Shown: in pieces, positions 57,040-64,000 of the stretch | Position numbering within the stretch: the stretch's first letter is position 1 | Layout: each line of letters starts with the position of its first letter | Assembly: GCF_027923225.1 (NCBI RefSeq) | Contig: NZ_BSDI01000004.1 | Span: forward strand, 1,528 to 65,527 | Source of the DNA: Phytohabitans aurantiacus | GTDB lineage: Bacteria; Actinomycetota; Actinomycetes; Mycobacteriales; Micromonosporaceae | Direction: 5' to 3' | DNA: 64,000 nucleotides | The notes under the pieces: generated by a model | Told to the model about the DNA's origin: nothing | The model's input: the letters and a program-made list of their open reading frames with translations, nothing else | The model's database searches: none | Program-made: the position numbers and the translations under genes

Positions 57040-58320
57040 TCAGAACGTGAACGTGGGGGCTTCGGGGGCTTCGACACGCTCGACCTTGACGCCAAGACGG
57101 CGGAGGTCCGCCACGAAACCGGGGTAGCCCCGGTCGATGTGGTAGACCCGCGACACCTCGGTCATCCCGTCGGCGCACAGCGCGGCGATCACCAGCCCGG
57201 CGCCGGCGCGGATGTCCGTGGCGGCCACCGGCGCGCTCGACAGCCGCTCCCGGCCCTGTACGACCGCGTGGTGGCCGTCGGTGCGGATGTCGGCGCCCAG
57301 CCGCGCCATCTCGTTCACGAACATGAACCGGCCGTCGAAGATGTTCTCCGTGATCAGCGACGCTCCCTCGCTGACCGCCGCCATCCCGATCGCCATCGGC
57401 AGCAGGTCGGTCGGGAAGCCCGGGAACGGCAGCGTGACCACGTCGACGGAGGTCGGGCGGCGGTCCATCCGCACCCGGAAGCCGTCTGGCTGGGGCTCGA
57501 CCACGCCGCCCGCCGACACCACCTTGTCGAGTGCGATCTCCAGCCACGCCGCGTCGACCCCGCTGACCGTCACGTCGCCGCGGGTCATCGCCGCGCCGAA
57601 CGCCCAGGTACCGGCGACGATGCGGTCGCCGATCGTGGCGTGCCGCACCGGGCTCAGGCCGTCGACGCCCTGGATGTGCAGGGTGGACGTGCCGGCGCCC
57701 TCGATCCGCGCGCCCATCGAGGTGAGCATCGCGCAGATGTCGACGATCTCGGGCTCGCGGGCGGCGTTGTCGATGACCGTCTCACCACGCGCGAGCACGG
57801 CTGCCATCAGCAGGTTTTCGGTGGCGCCGACGCTCGGGAAGTCCAGCCAGATCGTCGCGCCCCGCAGGCCGCGCGGCGCCGAGGCGATGACGAACCCGTG
57901 CTCGCCGGAGATCTCGGCGCCCATCCGGGCCAGCCCGTCGACGTGCATGTCGAGCCCGCGCGAGCCGATCGCGTCGCCGCCCGGGTGTGCCACGCGCACG
58001 TACCCGCGCCGGGCCAGCAGCGGCCCGAGCACGCAGATGGAGGCGCGCAGCTGGCGTACCAGGTCGTAGTCGGCCTCGGTGCCCGGCTCGGCGGGAGTCT
58101 CGATCGTCACGTCGCCCTCGTGGTACGAGACGGCGCAGCCGAGCCGGCGCAGTACCTCGGCCATGATCGCGATATCCGTGATCCGGGGGACGTTGGTGAT
58201 CACCGACTCTCCCGAGGCGAGGAGAGCCGCCGCCATCAGCTTGAGAGCCGAGTTCTTGGCGCCGACCACCGAGACGTCACCGGCCAGCCGGGCACCGCCG
58301 TGTACCTGGATCACATCCAC
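57040..58320 (-). CDS. murA: UDP-N-acetylglucosamine 1-carboxyvinyltransferase (MurA)
   Basis: 426 residues from the GTG at 58320, chosen because TACGAT lies 7 nt upstream and because 'VIQVHGGARLAGDVSVVGAKNSALKLMAAALLA' begins as in the family; an upstream extension to 58386 lacks support. The K-N motif (VGAKNSALK) near residue 22 is the substrate site. The active-site Cys region (usually near residue 115-120) reads 'VAHPGGDAIGSRGLDMHVDGL', where many MurA proteins have PGGCAIG. Asp stands in the Cys position here, as in fosfomycin-resistant actinobacterial MurA. It converges on the dehydrogenase gene and starts the cell-wall precursor pathway. Confidence 0.93.
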   Translation of the reverse strand: MDVIQVHGGARLAGDVSVVGAKNSALKLMAAALLASGESVITNVPRITDIAIMAEVLRRLGCAVSYHEGDVTIETPAEPGTEADYDLVRQLRASICVLGPLLARRGYVRVAHPGGDAIGSRGLDMHVDGLARMGAEISGEHGFVIASAPRGLRGATIWLDFPSVGATENLLMAAVLARGETVIDNAAREPEIVDICAMLTSMGARIEGAGTSTLHIQGVDGLSPVRHATIGDRIVAGTWAFGAAMTRGDVTVSGVDAAWLEIALDKVVSAGGVVEPQPDGFRVRMDRRPTSVDVVTLPFPGFPTDLLPMAIGMAAVSEGASLITENIFDGRFMFVNEMARLGADIRTDGHHAVVQGRERLSSAPVAATDIRAGAGLVIAALCADGMTEVSRVYHIDRGYPGFVADLRRLGVKVERVEAPEAPTFTF

Positions 58321-58327
58321 GCCGGCA

Positions 58328-58356
58328 ATCGTAGAGGCCGCGGGTGGTTCTAGGCT
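58328..58356. promoter_or_regulatory. compact divergent leaderless promoter pair (murA / adenosyltransferase)
   Basis: Minus-strand TACGAT (58328-58333), 7 nt before the murA GTG, and plus-strand TAGGCT (58351-58356), 7 nt before the ATG at 58364, are only 17 bp apart. Each -10 box lies where the -35 region of the other would be, so polymerase binding should be mutually exclusive. Confidence 0.6.
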
Positions 58357-58363
58357 GAGGCTC

Positions 58364-58945
58364 ATGGCCGTGCACCTAACCCGCATCTACACGAAAGCCG
58401 GCGACACCGGCTCGACCCGGCTCGTCAACAACGAGCTGGTGCCGAAGACCGATCCGCGCATCGCCGCGTACGCCGACGTCGACGAGTGCAACGCGGCGAT
58501 CGGGGTGGCGCTGGCGATCGGCCAGCTCCCCGACGAGGTGGGCGCCGTGCTGACCCGGGTGCAGCACGACCTCTTCGACGCGGGCGCCGACTTGGGCAAC
58601 CCGGACCTGGGAGACCTCTCGGAGAACGCCGGGATCGCGCTTCGTATCACCGAGGAGTACGTCACGCGCCTCGAAGGTTGGTGCGACGAGTTCAACGACC
58701 GGCTGTCCACTTTGAACTCCTTCGTGCTGCCGGGCGGCACGCCGGGCGCCGCCCTGCTTCACGTGGCCCGCACGACCGCCCGGCGAGCCGAGCGGAAGGC
58801 GTGGGCGCTGATCGAGGCGGACCCCGCACGAACCAGTACTCTCCCGGCAAAGTATCTCAACCGGCTGTCGGATCTGCTGTTCATCCTGGCGAGAACGGCC
58901 AACCCGGACGGCGACGTGGTATGGGTGCCGGGCGCGAACCGCTGA
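58364..58945 (+). CDS. cob(I)alamin adenosyltransferase (PduO-type)
   Basis: 193 residues from the ATG at 58364. 'TRIYTKAGDTGSTRLV' (about 5-20) is the ATP-binding N-terminus with the TGD.G motif. 'IAAYADVDECNAAIGVALA' is the conserved second block. 'LNSFVLPGGTPGAALLHVARTTARRAERKAWAL' contains the FVLPGGT..AA.LH.AR...RR.ER motif, and 'YLNRLSDLLFILAR' the C-terminal N-R-L-S-D-L-LF signature. It makes adenosylcobalamin, the cofactor MeaA needs. Confidence 0.95.
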   Translation: MAVHLTRIYTKAGDTGSTRLVNNELVPKTDPRIAAYADVDECNAAIGVALAIGQLPDEVGAVLTRVQHDLFDAGADLGNPDLGDLSENAGIALRITEEYVTRLEGWCDEFNDRLSTLNSFVLPGGTPGAALLHVARTTARRAERKAWALIEADPARTSTLPAKYLNRLSDLLFILARTANPDGDVVWVPGANR

Positions 58946-58951
58946 TCCTGG

Positions 58952-59389
58952 TCAGGCGGCGGTCAGAAACGTGGAAGCCGCCCCGGGCGGGGCGGCTTCC
59001 AGCCAGGACATGAACCCGGTCACCGTCGACTGCGCCATGGCGATCTCGACGGGTGCCTGGTGGCTGAGACAGCGCAGGATCACCCAGTCGGCCGGCATGG
59101 AGAAGCGCTCCTGGCCCTCGGGGCTGCGGCGGCGCTCGACCACGAGCCCCTGCCGCGACAGCACCCGCTTCGGGCGGATCGCGAAGCTGAAGATCCGGTA
59201 ACAGCGCAGCTCGTCACCGACGAACCGGCCGAACCCCGGTGACCAGCCGCGCCCGTCGAGCAGCGTCGACACGCGAAGGCTGAGCCGGATGGTGCCGGCG
59301 CGGGCGATCAGCGCACGCCGGACGAAGAGCACCGCCAAGGCGGCGAGCAGGATTAGTACGCCGAATCCGATCCACTCCAAGATCTCCAT
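58952..59389 (-). CDS. DUF2550-family membrane protein
   Basis: 145 residues. One N-terminal helix (about 4-27, LEWIGFGVLILLAALAVLFVRRAL) then 'LLDGRGWSPGFGRFVGDELRCYRIFSFAIRPKRVLSRQGLVV' and a C-terminal segment 'SMPADWVILRCLSHQAPVEIAMAQSTVTGFMSWLEAAP'. This combination is the DUF2550 family, which in actinobacteria commonly sits right after atpC. The function is unknown. It follows atpC by 13 bp on the same strand. Confidence 0.85.
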   Translation of the reverse strand: MEILEWIGFGVLILLAALAVLFVRRALIARAGTIRLSLRVSTLLDGRGWSPGFGRFVGDELRCYRIFSFAIRPKRVLSRQGLVVERRRSPEGQERFSMPADWVILRCLSHQAPVEIAMAQSTVTGFMSWLEAAPPGAASTFLTAA

Positions 59390-59402
59390 CGGCGGACCGG
59401 AG

Positions 59403-59699
59403 TCAGTGCGTCGCGGCGGGCGAGGTCGGGGACGCCGGCGTGGCGCTCTCGGCGAGGACCGTTACGCCCTCGCCCGTGACGGAGAGGAATCCGCCGTCCA
59501 CGTCGTACGTGATCTGCTCACCGCCGGCGAGCTTGATGCGCACCTGTCCCGGCTCGGCCAGCTGGCCGAGGAGCGGCGCGTGGCCGGGAAGAACACCCAG
59601 CTCACCCTCGGTGGTCCGGGCGACGACCATCTCGGCCTCGCCGGTCCAGACCTTCTCCTCGACGGCTACGAGCTCGACGTGAAGCTGCTGTGCCACCAC
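59403..59699 (-). CDS. atpC: ATP synthase epsilon subunit
   Basis: 98 residues from the GTG at 59699, with AGGAG about 4 nt before it. 'LHVELVAVEEKVWTGEAEMVVARTTEGELGVLPGHAPLLGQL' is the conserved beta-sandwich start, with the GELGVLPGH motif. 'YDVDGGFLSVTGEGVTVLAESA' is the end of that domain. The C-terminal helical hairpin common to longer bacterial epsilon subunits is missing; only a Ser/Pro/Ala tail (TPASPTSPAATH) follows. It is separated from atpD by an LCP-family gene. Confidence 0.92.
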   Translation of the reverse strand: MVAQQLHVELVAVEEKVWTGEAEMVVARTTEGELGVLPGHAPLLGQLAEPGQVRIKLAGGEQITYDVDGGFLSVTGEGVTVLAESATPASPTSPAATH

Positions 59700-59796
59700 T
59701 GTCTCCTTGCCGCCTGGGTATTGGACCGAATGTCGCCCGGGGATTAGATCGAGTCTAGACGGACCCGAACCGCCGACCCAAAGAGGGTGGCGAGCG

Positions 59797-60909
59797 TTAC
59801 GTGTTGAGGAAATCAGGGTGGGCCACGATGAACTCGTCGACGGTGCCGTCGATCACCGCCGCGAAGAAGTCCTTGGCGCCCGACTGCAACTCCTCGCCCC
59901 TGTAGTCGCCGCCGACGATGACCGACCGACCAGGCAACTTGATCATCGTGATGGAGCTGGAGCGAAGGTCGCGCAGCGCGAGGCCGTAGTCGACCACGCT
60001 GTGGCCGCGCCCGTTGAAGACCACCGACTCACCGGCGGCGCGCAGCACCTTGTCGAGCTTGAGCGGGTTGGTCACCACGTCTTTGCTGAACGCCTGGTTG
60101 ACCATCGCCTTGATGAACTGCTGCTGGTGCTTCTGACGCACGTAGTCGCCGCCCACCGTCTTGCGCTGCCGCACGACGTCGAGCGCCTCCCAGCCCTTCA
60201 GGTGGTGAGTGCCCTTCTTGTACACCTTCTGCGGCCCGATGTAGCCCTCGCCGTACGGGTTGCCCGTCCGGCCCTTGCCGTCGGGCCGGAGGTGCTCCGA
60301 CCGGACATCGATCTCGAGCGTCATGGTCACGCCACCCATGGCGTCGACGATCTTCCGGAACCCGTCGAAGTTGATGATCGCCCCGGCGTCGAAGCGCTTG
60401 ATCCCGGTGTAGTTGCTGATCGTCTTGGAGAGCAGCTCGAACCCGCGGGCCGGGTCGGGCCTTTCCTGACCGGGCACCTTGCTGCCGTACGCCATGGCGG
60501 CGTTGAGCTTGTCTCTGCCGCCCTTGAAGTTGGCCTTCGGGAAGCTCGGGATCTCGACGATCAGGTCGCGCGGGAGCGAGAAGAGGTACGCCCGGTCGAG
60601 CTCCTCGGGGATGTGCAGGATCAGGTTCGAGTCTGCGAGGGGCGGCTTGTTGGGGTCGCTGGCGCGCGGGTCGATCCCGACGAGCAAAAGGGTCAGCGGA
60701 CCCTTGATGTCACTCTTCTTCGGTTCGGCCGCGGCCGCCTCGTCGCCGAAGAGGTCGGCGGTCTCGACCGCGCCCTCGTACCGGGCGAGCAGTGCCTCTT
60801 TGGCGAGCAGCGAGCCGCCGCTGCCCAGCATGAGCAGCGCACCGAACACCGTGCAGACCAGGGCCCACCGCGGCAGGCGGCGACGCTTGCCGGACTTCCT
60901 TCGCAACAT
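59797..60909 (-). CDS. LytR-CpsA-Psr (LCP) family protein
   Basis: 370 residues from the ATG at 60909 with GGAGG upstream. A basic start (LRRKSGKRRRLPRW) precedes one membrane helix (about 15-38). The LCP domain begins at 'LTLLLVGIDPRASDPNKPPLADSNLILHI'; the conserved Arg/Asp pairs appear in 'GIDPRA', 'LADSNLI', 'LFSLPRDLIVEIP', 'KLNAAMAYG' and 'DVVRQRKTVGGDYVRQKHQQQFI', with R.R...D..R..RQ. LCP proteins transfer lipid-linked glycans to the cell wall (established for several). Here it may attach glycan made by the locus at 410-28271. Its place between atpD and atpC is unusual. Confidence 0.92.
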   Translation of the reverse strand: MLRRKSGKRRRLPRWALVCTVFGALLMLGSGGSLLAKEALLARYEGAVETADLFGDEAAAAEPKKSDIKGPLTLLLVGIDPRASDPNKPPLADSNLILHIPEELDRAYLFSLPRDLIVEIPSFPKANFKGGRDKLNAAMAYGSKVPGQERPDPARGFELLSKTISNYTGIKRFDAGAIINFDGFRKIVDAMGGVTMTLEIDVRSEHLRPDGKGRTGNPYGEGYIGPQKVYKKGTHHLKGWEALDVVRQRKTVGGDYVRQKHQQQFIKAMVNQAFSKDVVTNPLKLDKVLRAAGESVVFNGRGHSVVDYGLALRDLRSSSITMIKLPGRSVIVGGDYRGEELQSGAKDFFAAVIDGTVDEFIVAHPDFLNT

Positions 60910-60958
60910 TGCCTCCGTTCCCTAATAGGAAGACGGATGCCAGCCGGAAAGGGTTGCA

Positions 60959-60986
60959 GGCGCCCACCGGAAACCCGGTGGACGCC
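60959..60986 (-). terminator. hairpin between atpD and the LCP gene
   Basis: GGCGCCCACCGG (60959-60970) can pair with CCGGTGGACGCC (60975-60986) with one mismatch and a short loop, 20 bp after the atpD stop on the minus strand. It may end or reduce transcription from the atp operon before the LCP and atpC genes. Confidence 0.6.
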
Positions 60987-61006
60987 TGCGACCGATACTC
61001 GTGGGG

Positions 61007-62449
61007 TCAGTCGTTCTTCATCAGCTCGCGCGCGTTGCGCTCCAGGTCGTCGAGCCCGCCGCACATGAAGAAGGCCTGCTCGGGGAAGTGGTCGTACTCG
61101 CCCTCGCTGATCTTCTTGAACGCCTCGACGGTGTCCTTGACCGGCACGTACGAGCCCTTGATGCCGGTGAAGACCTCAGCCGCGTACGTGTTCTGCGACA
61201 GGAAGCGCTCGATCCGGCGAGCCCGGTTGACCGTGACCTTGTCGTCTTCGGACAGCTCCTCCATGCCCAGGATGGCGATGATGTCCTGAAGGTCCTTGTA
61301 CCGCTGGAGGATCCGCTTGACCTCGGATGCCACCACGTAGTGCTCCTGGCCCACGAACTCGGCGGCCAGGATGCGCGAGGACGAGGCCAGCGGGTCCACG
61401 GCCGGGTAGATGCCCTTGTCGGAGATCGCCCGCTCGAGGTTGGTGGTCGCGTCCAGGTGGGCGAACGTGGTGGCCGGCGCCGGGTCGGTGTAGTCGTCGG
61501 CGGGCACGTAGATCGCCTGCATCGAGGTGATGGCCTGGCCACGGACCGAGGTGATCCGCTCCTGGAGCTCGCCCATCTCGTCGGCCAGGGTCGGCTGGTA
61601 ACCCACCGCGCTCGGCATGCGGCCGAGCAGGGTGGACACCTCGGAACCGGCCTGAGTGAAGCGGAAGATGTTGTCGATGAAGAGCAGCACTTCCTGCTTC
61701 TGCACGTCACGGAAGTACTCGGCCATCGTCAGCGCCGACAGCGCGACCCGCAGACGCGTGCCCGGCGGCTCGTCCATCTGGCCGTAGACCAGCGCCGTCT
61801 TGTCGATGACGCCGGACTCGGTCATTTCCGTGATGAGGTCGTTGCCCTCGCGGGTGCGCTCGCCGACACCGGCGAACACCGAGGTACCACCGAAGTTGTT
61901 GGCGACCCGGATGATCATCTCCTGGATGAGCACCGTCTTGCCGACACCCGCGCCACCGAAGAGGCCGATCTTGCCGCCCTTGACGTACGGGGCGAGCAGG
62001 TCGAGCACCTTGATGCCGGTCTCCAGCATCTCGGTCTTGGGCTCCAGGTCGGCGAACGCCGGCGGCTTGCGGTGGATCGTCCAGCGGTCCTTGATCTCGA
62101 GCTTCTCGCCCTCCTTGAGGTTGAGGCACTCGCCGATCGCGTTGAACACGTGGCCCTTGGTGATGTCACCCACCGGTACCGAGATCGCCTGGCCGGTGTC
62201 GCGCACCTCCGCGCCCCGGACCAGGCCGTCGGTCGGCTGCATCGAGATCGCCCGGATCATGTTGTCGCCCAGGTGCTGGGCGACCTCCAGGGTCAGGGTC
62301 TTGTCGCCCTCGGCGAGCGACACGTTGACGTGCAGCGCGTTGAAGATGTCCGGCATCGCGTCGCGCGGGAACTCGGCGTCGACGACCGGGCCGATGACCC
62401 GGACCACGCGGCCGGTGCCAGTGGCGGTCTTGGTTTCTACAGCAGTCAT
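61007..62449 (-). CDS. atpD: ATP synthase beta subunit
   Basis: 480 residues from the ATG at 62449, which shares a base with the atpG stop (TGATG). 'GRVVRVIGPVVDAEF' is the N-terminal barrel. The Walker A is GGAGVGKTVLIQEM (about 160-173), with 'ALVYGQMDEPPGTRLRVALSALTMAEYFRD' and Walker B 'EVLLFIDNIFRFTQAGSEVS'. The DELSEED lever is 'GMEELSEDDK', where many have DELSEED. Catalytic subunit of the F1 motor. Confidence 0.97.
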   Translation of the reverse strand: MTAVETKTATGTGRVVRVIGPVVDAEFPRDAMPDIFNALHVNVSLAEGDKTLTLEVAQHLGDNMIRAISMQPTDGLVRGAEVRDTGQAISVPVGDITKGHVFNAIGECLNLKEGEKLEIKDRWTIHRKPPAFADLEPKTEMLETGIKVLDLLAPYVKGGKIGLFGGAGVGKTVLIQEMIIRVANNFGGTSVFAGVGERTREGNDLITEMTESGVIDKTALVYGQMDEPPGTRLRVALSALTMAEYFRDVQKQEVLLFIDNIFRFTQAGSEVSTLLGRMPSAVGYQPTLADEMGELQERITSVRGQAITSMQAIYVPADDYTDPAPATTFAHLDATTNLERAISDKGIYPAVDPLASSSRILAAEFVGQEHYVVASEVKRILQRYKDLQDIIAILGMEELSEDDKVTVNRARRIERFLSQNTYAAEVFTGIKGSYVPVKDTVEAFKKISEGEYDHFPEQAFFMCGGLDDLERNARELMKND

Positions 62450-63387
62450 CACACTTCACTCCCGGCCGCCGCGAGCGCGTTGGCGCCGCCGACGATCTCA
62501 CTGATCTCCTGGGTGATCCCGGCCTGCCGCGCGGCGTTCATCTCGCGCGTGTAGTTCTGGATCATCTCTTCCGCGTTGTCGGTCGCGCTCTTCATCGCGC
62601 GCCGCCGTGCCGCCGACTCGCTCGCCGCCGACTCGATCAACGCGGCGTAGATGCGCGTGTTGACGTACTTCGGCAGCAGCGCGTCGAGCAGCGCTTCGGC
62701 CTCCGGCTCGAACTCGTACGCCGGCAGCAGCCCCGGAGCTGCTTCGCTACGCGGCCGCTCCTCGACCTCCATCGGGCCGATCCGCCGGCAGGTCGGCGTC
62801 TGCGTCATCAGCGACTGGAACTGCGTGTACACGATGTGCAGCTCGTCGACGCCGTGCACCCCATCCGGGCCCGGGTGAGCTTCCTCGTCGTCGGCGCCGC
62901 TGGCGAACGCCTTGATCAGCGTCTCACCCACCAGGCGCGCGTCGGCGAACGTCGGCTGCTCCGAGAACCCGGTCCAGTTCGCCTCGACGGGCCGGTTGCG
63001 GAACCGGTAGTACGTCACGCCCTTGCGGCCGATGACGTACAGGACCGGCTCCTTGCCGTCGGCCCGCAGCCGCGCGATGAGCGACTCGGCGGTCTTGATC
63101 GCGTTCGAGCTGTAGCCGCCGGCGAGGCCACGGTCGCTCGTGATGACCAGCACGCCGGCCCGCCGCACCCGGGGCCGCTCGACGAGCAGCGGGTGGTCGA
63201 CGTTGGCGTTGGACGCCAGCGCCGTGAGCACGCCGGTGATGGCCTTGGCGTACGGCAGGGACGCCGCCACCCGGGCCTGGGCCTTGGCGATGCGGCTCGT
63301 AGCCACGAGCTCCATCGCCTTGGTGATCTTCTTCATCCCCTTCGCCGAGCGGATCCGCTGGCGAAGGACGCGAACCTGGGCCGCCAT
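62449..63387 (-). CDS. atpG: ATP synthase gamma subunit
   Basis: 312 residues from the ATG at 63387. The N-terminal helix 'QVRVLRQRIRSAKGMKKITKAMELVATSRIAKAQARV' and C-terminal 'AASESAARRRAMKSATDNAEEMIQNYTREMNAARQAGITQEISEIVGGANAL' form the rotor coiled coil. The Rossmann-like middle holds 'LVITSDRGLAGGYSSN'. It carries two inserts, with 'GADDEEAHPGPDGVHGVDE' and an 'EVEERPRSEAAPGLL' segment; such inserts are common in actinobacterial gamma subunits. Confidence 0.96.
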   Translation of the reverse strand: MAAQVRVLRQRIRSAKGMKKITKAMELVATSRIAKAQARVAASLPYAKAITGVLTALASNANVDHPLLVERPRVRRAGVLVITSDRGLAGGYSSNAIKTAESLIARLRADGKEPVLYVIGRKGVTYYRFRNRPVEANWTGFSEQPTFADARLVGETLIKAFASGADDEEAHPGPDGVHGVDELHIVYTQFQSLMTQTPTCRRIGPMEVEERPRSEAAPGLLPAYEFEPEAEALLDALLPKYVNTRIYAALIESAASESAARRRAMKSATDNAEEMIQNYTREMNAARQAGITQEISEIVGGANALAAAGSEV

Positions 63388-63396
63388 CGATCGTCC

Positions 63397-64000
63397 CTAC
63401 TGCTTCTCGGGCGGAGTGTTCCGGTACCGGGTGACGGTCTCGTGGTTCTCGTCGCCCTCGAGCGCCTTGGCGTCCGCCTCCTTGCCGATGTGCTTGTCTT
63501 CCTTGGCAAGGAACATCTGCTTGAACTTGGCGATGGCCTCGTCGAGCGTCGAGATGATCTCGTCATCCCAGTTGTTGTCGGCGACCGACTGGAGCGTGCC
63601 CTTGTACGAGTGGCGCAGGAACTCCAGGAACTCCGCCTCGAAGCGCCGGATCTCGCCGACCGGGATGTCGTCCAGCTTGCCCTCGGTGCCGGCCCACACC
63701 GACACCACCTGCTCGTCGACCGGGTACGGCGTGTAGTTCGGCTGCTTCAGCAGCTCGACCAGGCGCGCACCGCGCTCCAGCTGGGCACGCGACGCCTTGT
63801 CCAGGTCGGACGCGAAGGCGGCGAAGGACTCCAGTTCGCGGTACTGGGCGAGGTCCAGCCGGAGCCGGCCAGCGACCTTCTTCATCGGCTTGACCTGCGC
63901 GGCGCCACCGACCCGGGAGACCGAGGTGCCGACGTTGATCGCCGGACGGACGCCCTGGTTGAACAGGTCGGACTCCAGGAAGATCTGGCCGTCGGTGATC
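63397..64000 (-). CDS. atpA: ATP synthase alpha subunit, C-terminal part (partial at right edge)
   Basis: The frame is open from the window edge to the stop at 63397, with about 200 residues visible. It starts within 'ITDGQIFLESDLFNQGVRPAINVG', followed by 'TSVSRVGGAAQ', the segment around the alpha Arg finger. 'MKKVAGRLRLDLAQYRELESFAAFASDLD' and the C-terminal helical domain 'EFLEFLRHSYKGTLQSVA' follow. The start lies outside the window. Gene order atpA-atpG-atpD is normal. Confidence 0.96.
   Translation of the reverse strand, partial: ITDGQIFLESDLFNQGVRPAINVGTSVSRVGGAAQVKPMKKVAGRLRLDLAQYRELESFAAFASDLDKASRAQLERGARLVELLKQPNYTPYPVDEQVVSVWAGTEGKLDDIPVGEIRRFEAEFLEFLRHSYKGTLQSVADNNWDDEIISTLDEAIAKFKQMFLAKEDKHIGKEADAKALEGDENHETVTRYRNTPPEKQ

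Noticed and set aside
58321..58386. N-terminal extension of MurA to 58386
   Set aside because: It would cover both -10 boxes and add residues not found in MurA; the family start fits the GTG at 58320.
52073..58945. Cobalamin riboswitch before meaA or the adenosyltransferase
   Set aside because: Both genes appear leaderless, with -10 boxes 6-7 nt before the start, so there is no room for a leader RNA.
1..64000. tRNA or rRNA genes
   Set aside because: No cloverleaf with a T-arm GTTCGANTC-type sequence, and no rRNA-like stretch, was noticed by eye.

Overview
The window is high-GC, densely coded DNA with the marks of an actinomycete, most likely Micromonosporaceae. Codon third positions are almost all G or C, GTG and TTG starts are common, genes overlap by ATGA/GTGA/TTGA, and many genes appear leaderless, with a TANNNT box 6-9 nt before the start codon. 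It also carries actinobacterial genes such as nucS, a DUF2550 gene beside atpC, and a meaA-type mutase. The family assignment is inferred, not proven.

Layout. (1) 1-409: the 3' end of a transposase gene followed by inverted and direct repeats. (2) 410-28271: a large cell-surface polysaccharide locus. It holds nucleotide-sugar genes (Gfo/Idh oxidoreductase, SDR epimerase, two DegT aminotransferases, two left-handed beta-helix acyltransferases), six glycosyltransferases, a Wzx-like flippase, an O-antigen-ligase/polymerase-like protein, a Wzz-like protein, an asparagine-synthase-like amidotransferase, a deacetylase and a methyltransferase. Two secreted proteins (a beta-helix protein and a 1276-residue multidomain protein) are embedded in it. 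The enzyme set fits a 2,3-diacetamido-hexuronic acid pathway with possible amidation. (3) 28256-36536: general metabolism (alpha/beta hydrolase, tandem 3-hydroxyacyl-CoA dehydrogenase, aldehyde dehydrogenase), a convergent HigA/HigB-like pair, TM2 protein, NucS, DUF4126 and a lipoprotein deacetylase. (4) 36405-39268: a GntR-ABC operon whose last two genes are degenerate. (5) 39351-41233: sugar isomerase/epimerase and zinc-type dehydrogenase. (6) 41425-45804: a four-gene FtsK/SpoIIIE-type ATPase cassette with a small two-helix protein, a helical protein and a membrane protein. This is the best candidate here for an undescribed system. (7) 45825-46961: a HicB-like ORF, an Rpn/DUF4351-like gene and the remnant of a paralogue. 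(8) 47078-52012: a 1644-residue secreted protein with two GH43 modules, preceded by a LacI-type operator. (9) 52073-58945: ethylmalonyl-CoA mutase (MeaA), an ABC exporter pair, 3-hydroxybutyryl-CoA dehydrogenase, murA and a PduO-type cobalamin adenosyltransferase. (10) 58952-64000: DUF2550, atpC, an LCP-family gene, atpD, atpG and partial atpA.

How the parts work together. The polysaccharide locus looks like a Wzx/Wzy-type system that builds, exports, polymerises and trims a surface glycan. The LCP ligase between atpD and atpC could attach such glycans to the wall. MeaA, the 3-hydroxyacyl-CoA dehydrogenases and the adenosyltransferase fit acyl-CoA/ethylmalonyl-CoA metabolism with B12 supply.

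A 54-bp inverted-repeat element occurs three times, always between convergent genes. It supplies or contains the stop codon of five of the six flanking genes. No rRNA, tRNA or CRISPR array was seen.
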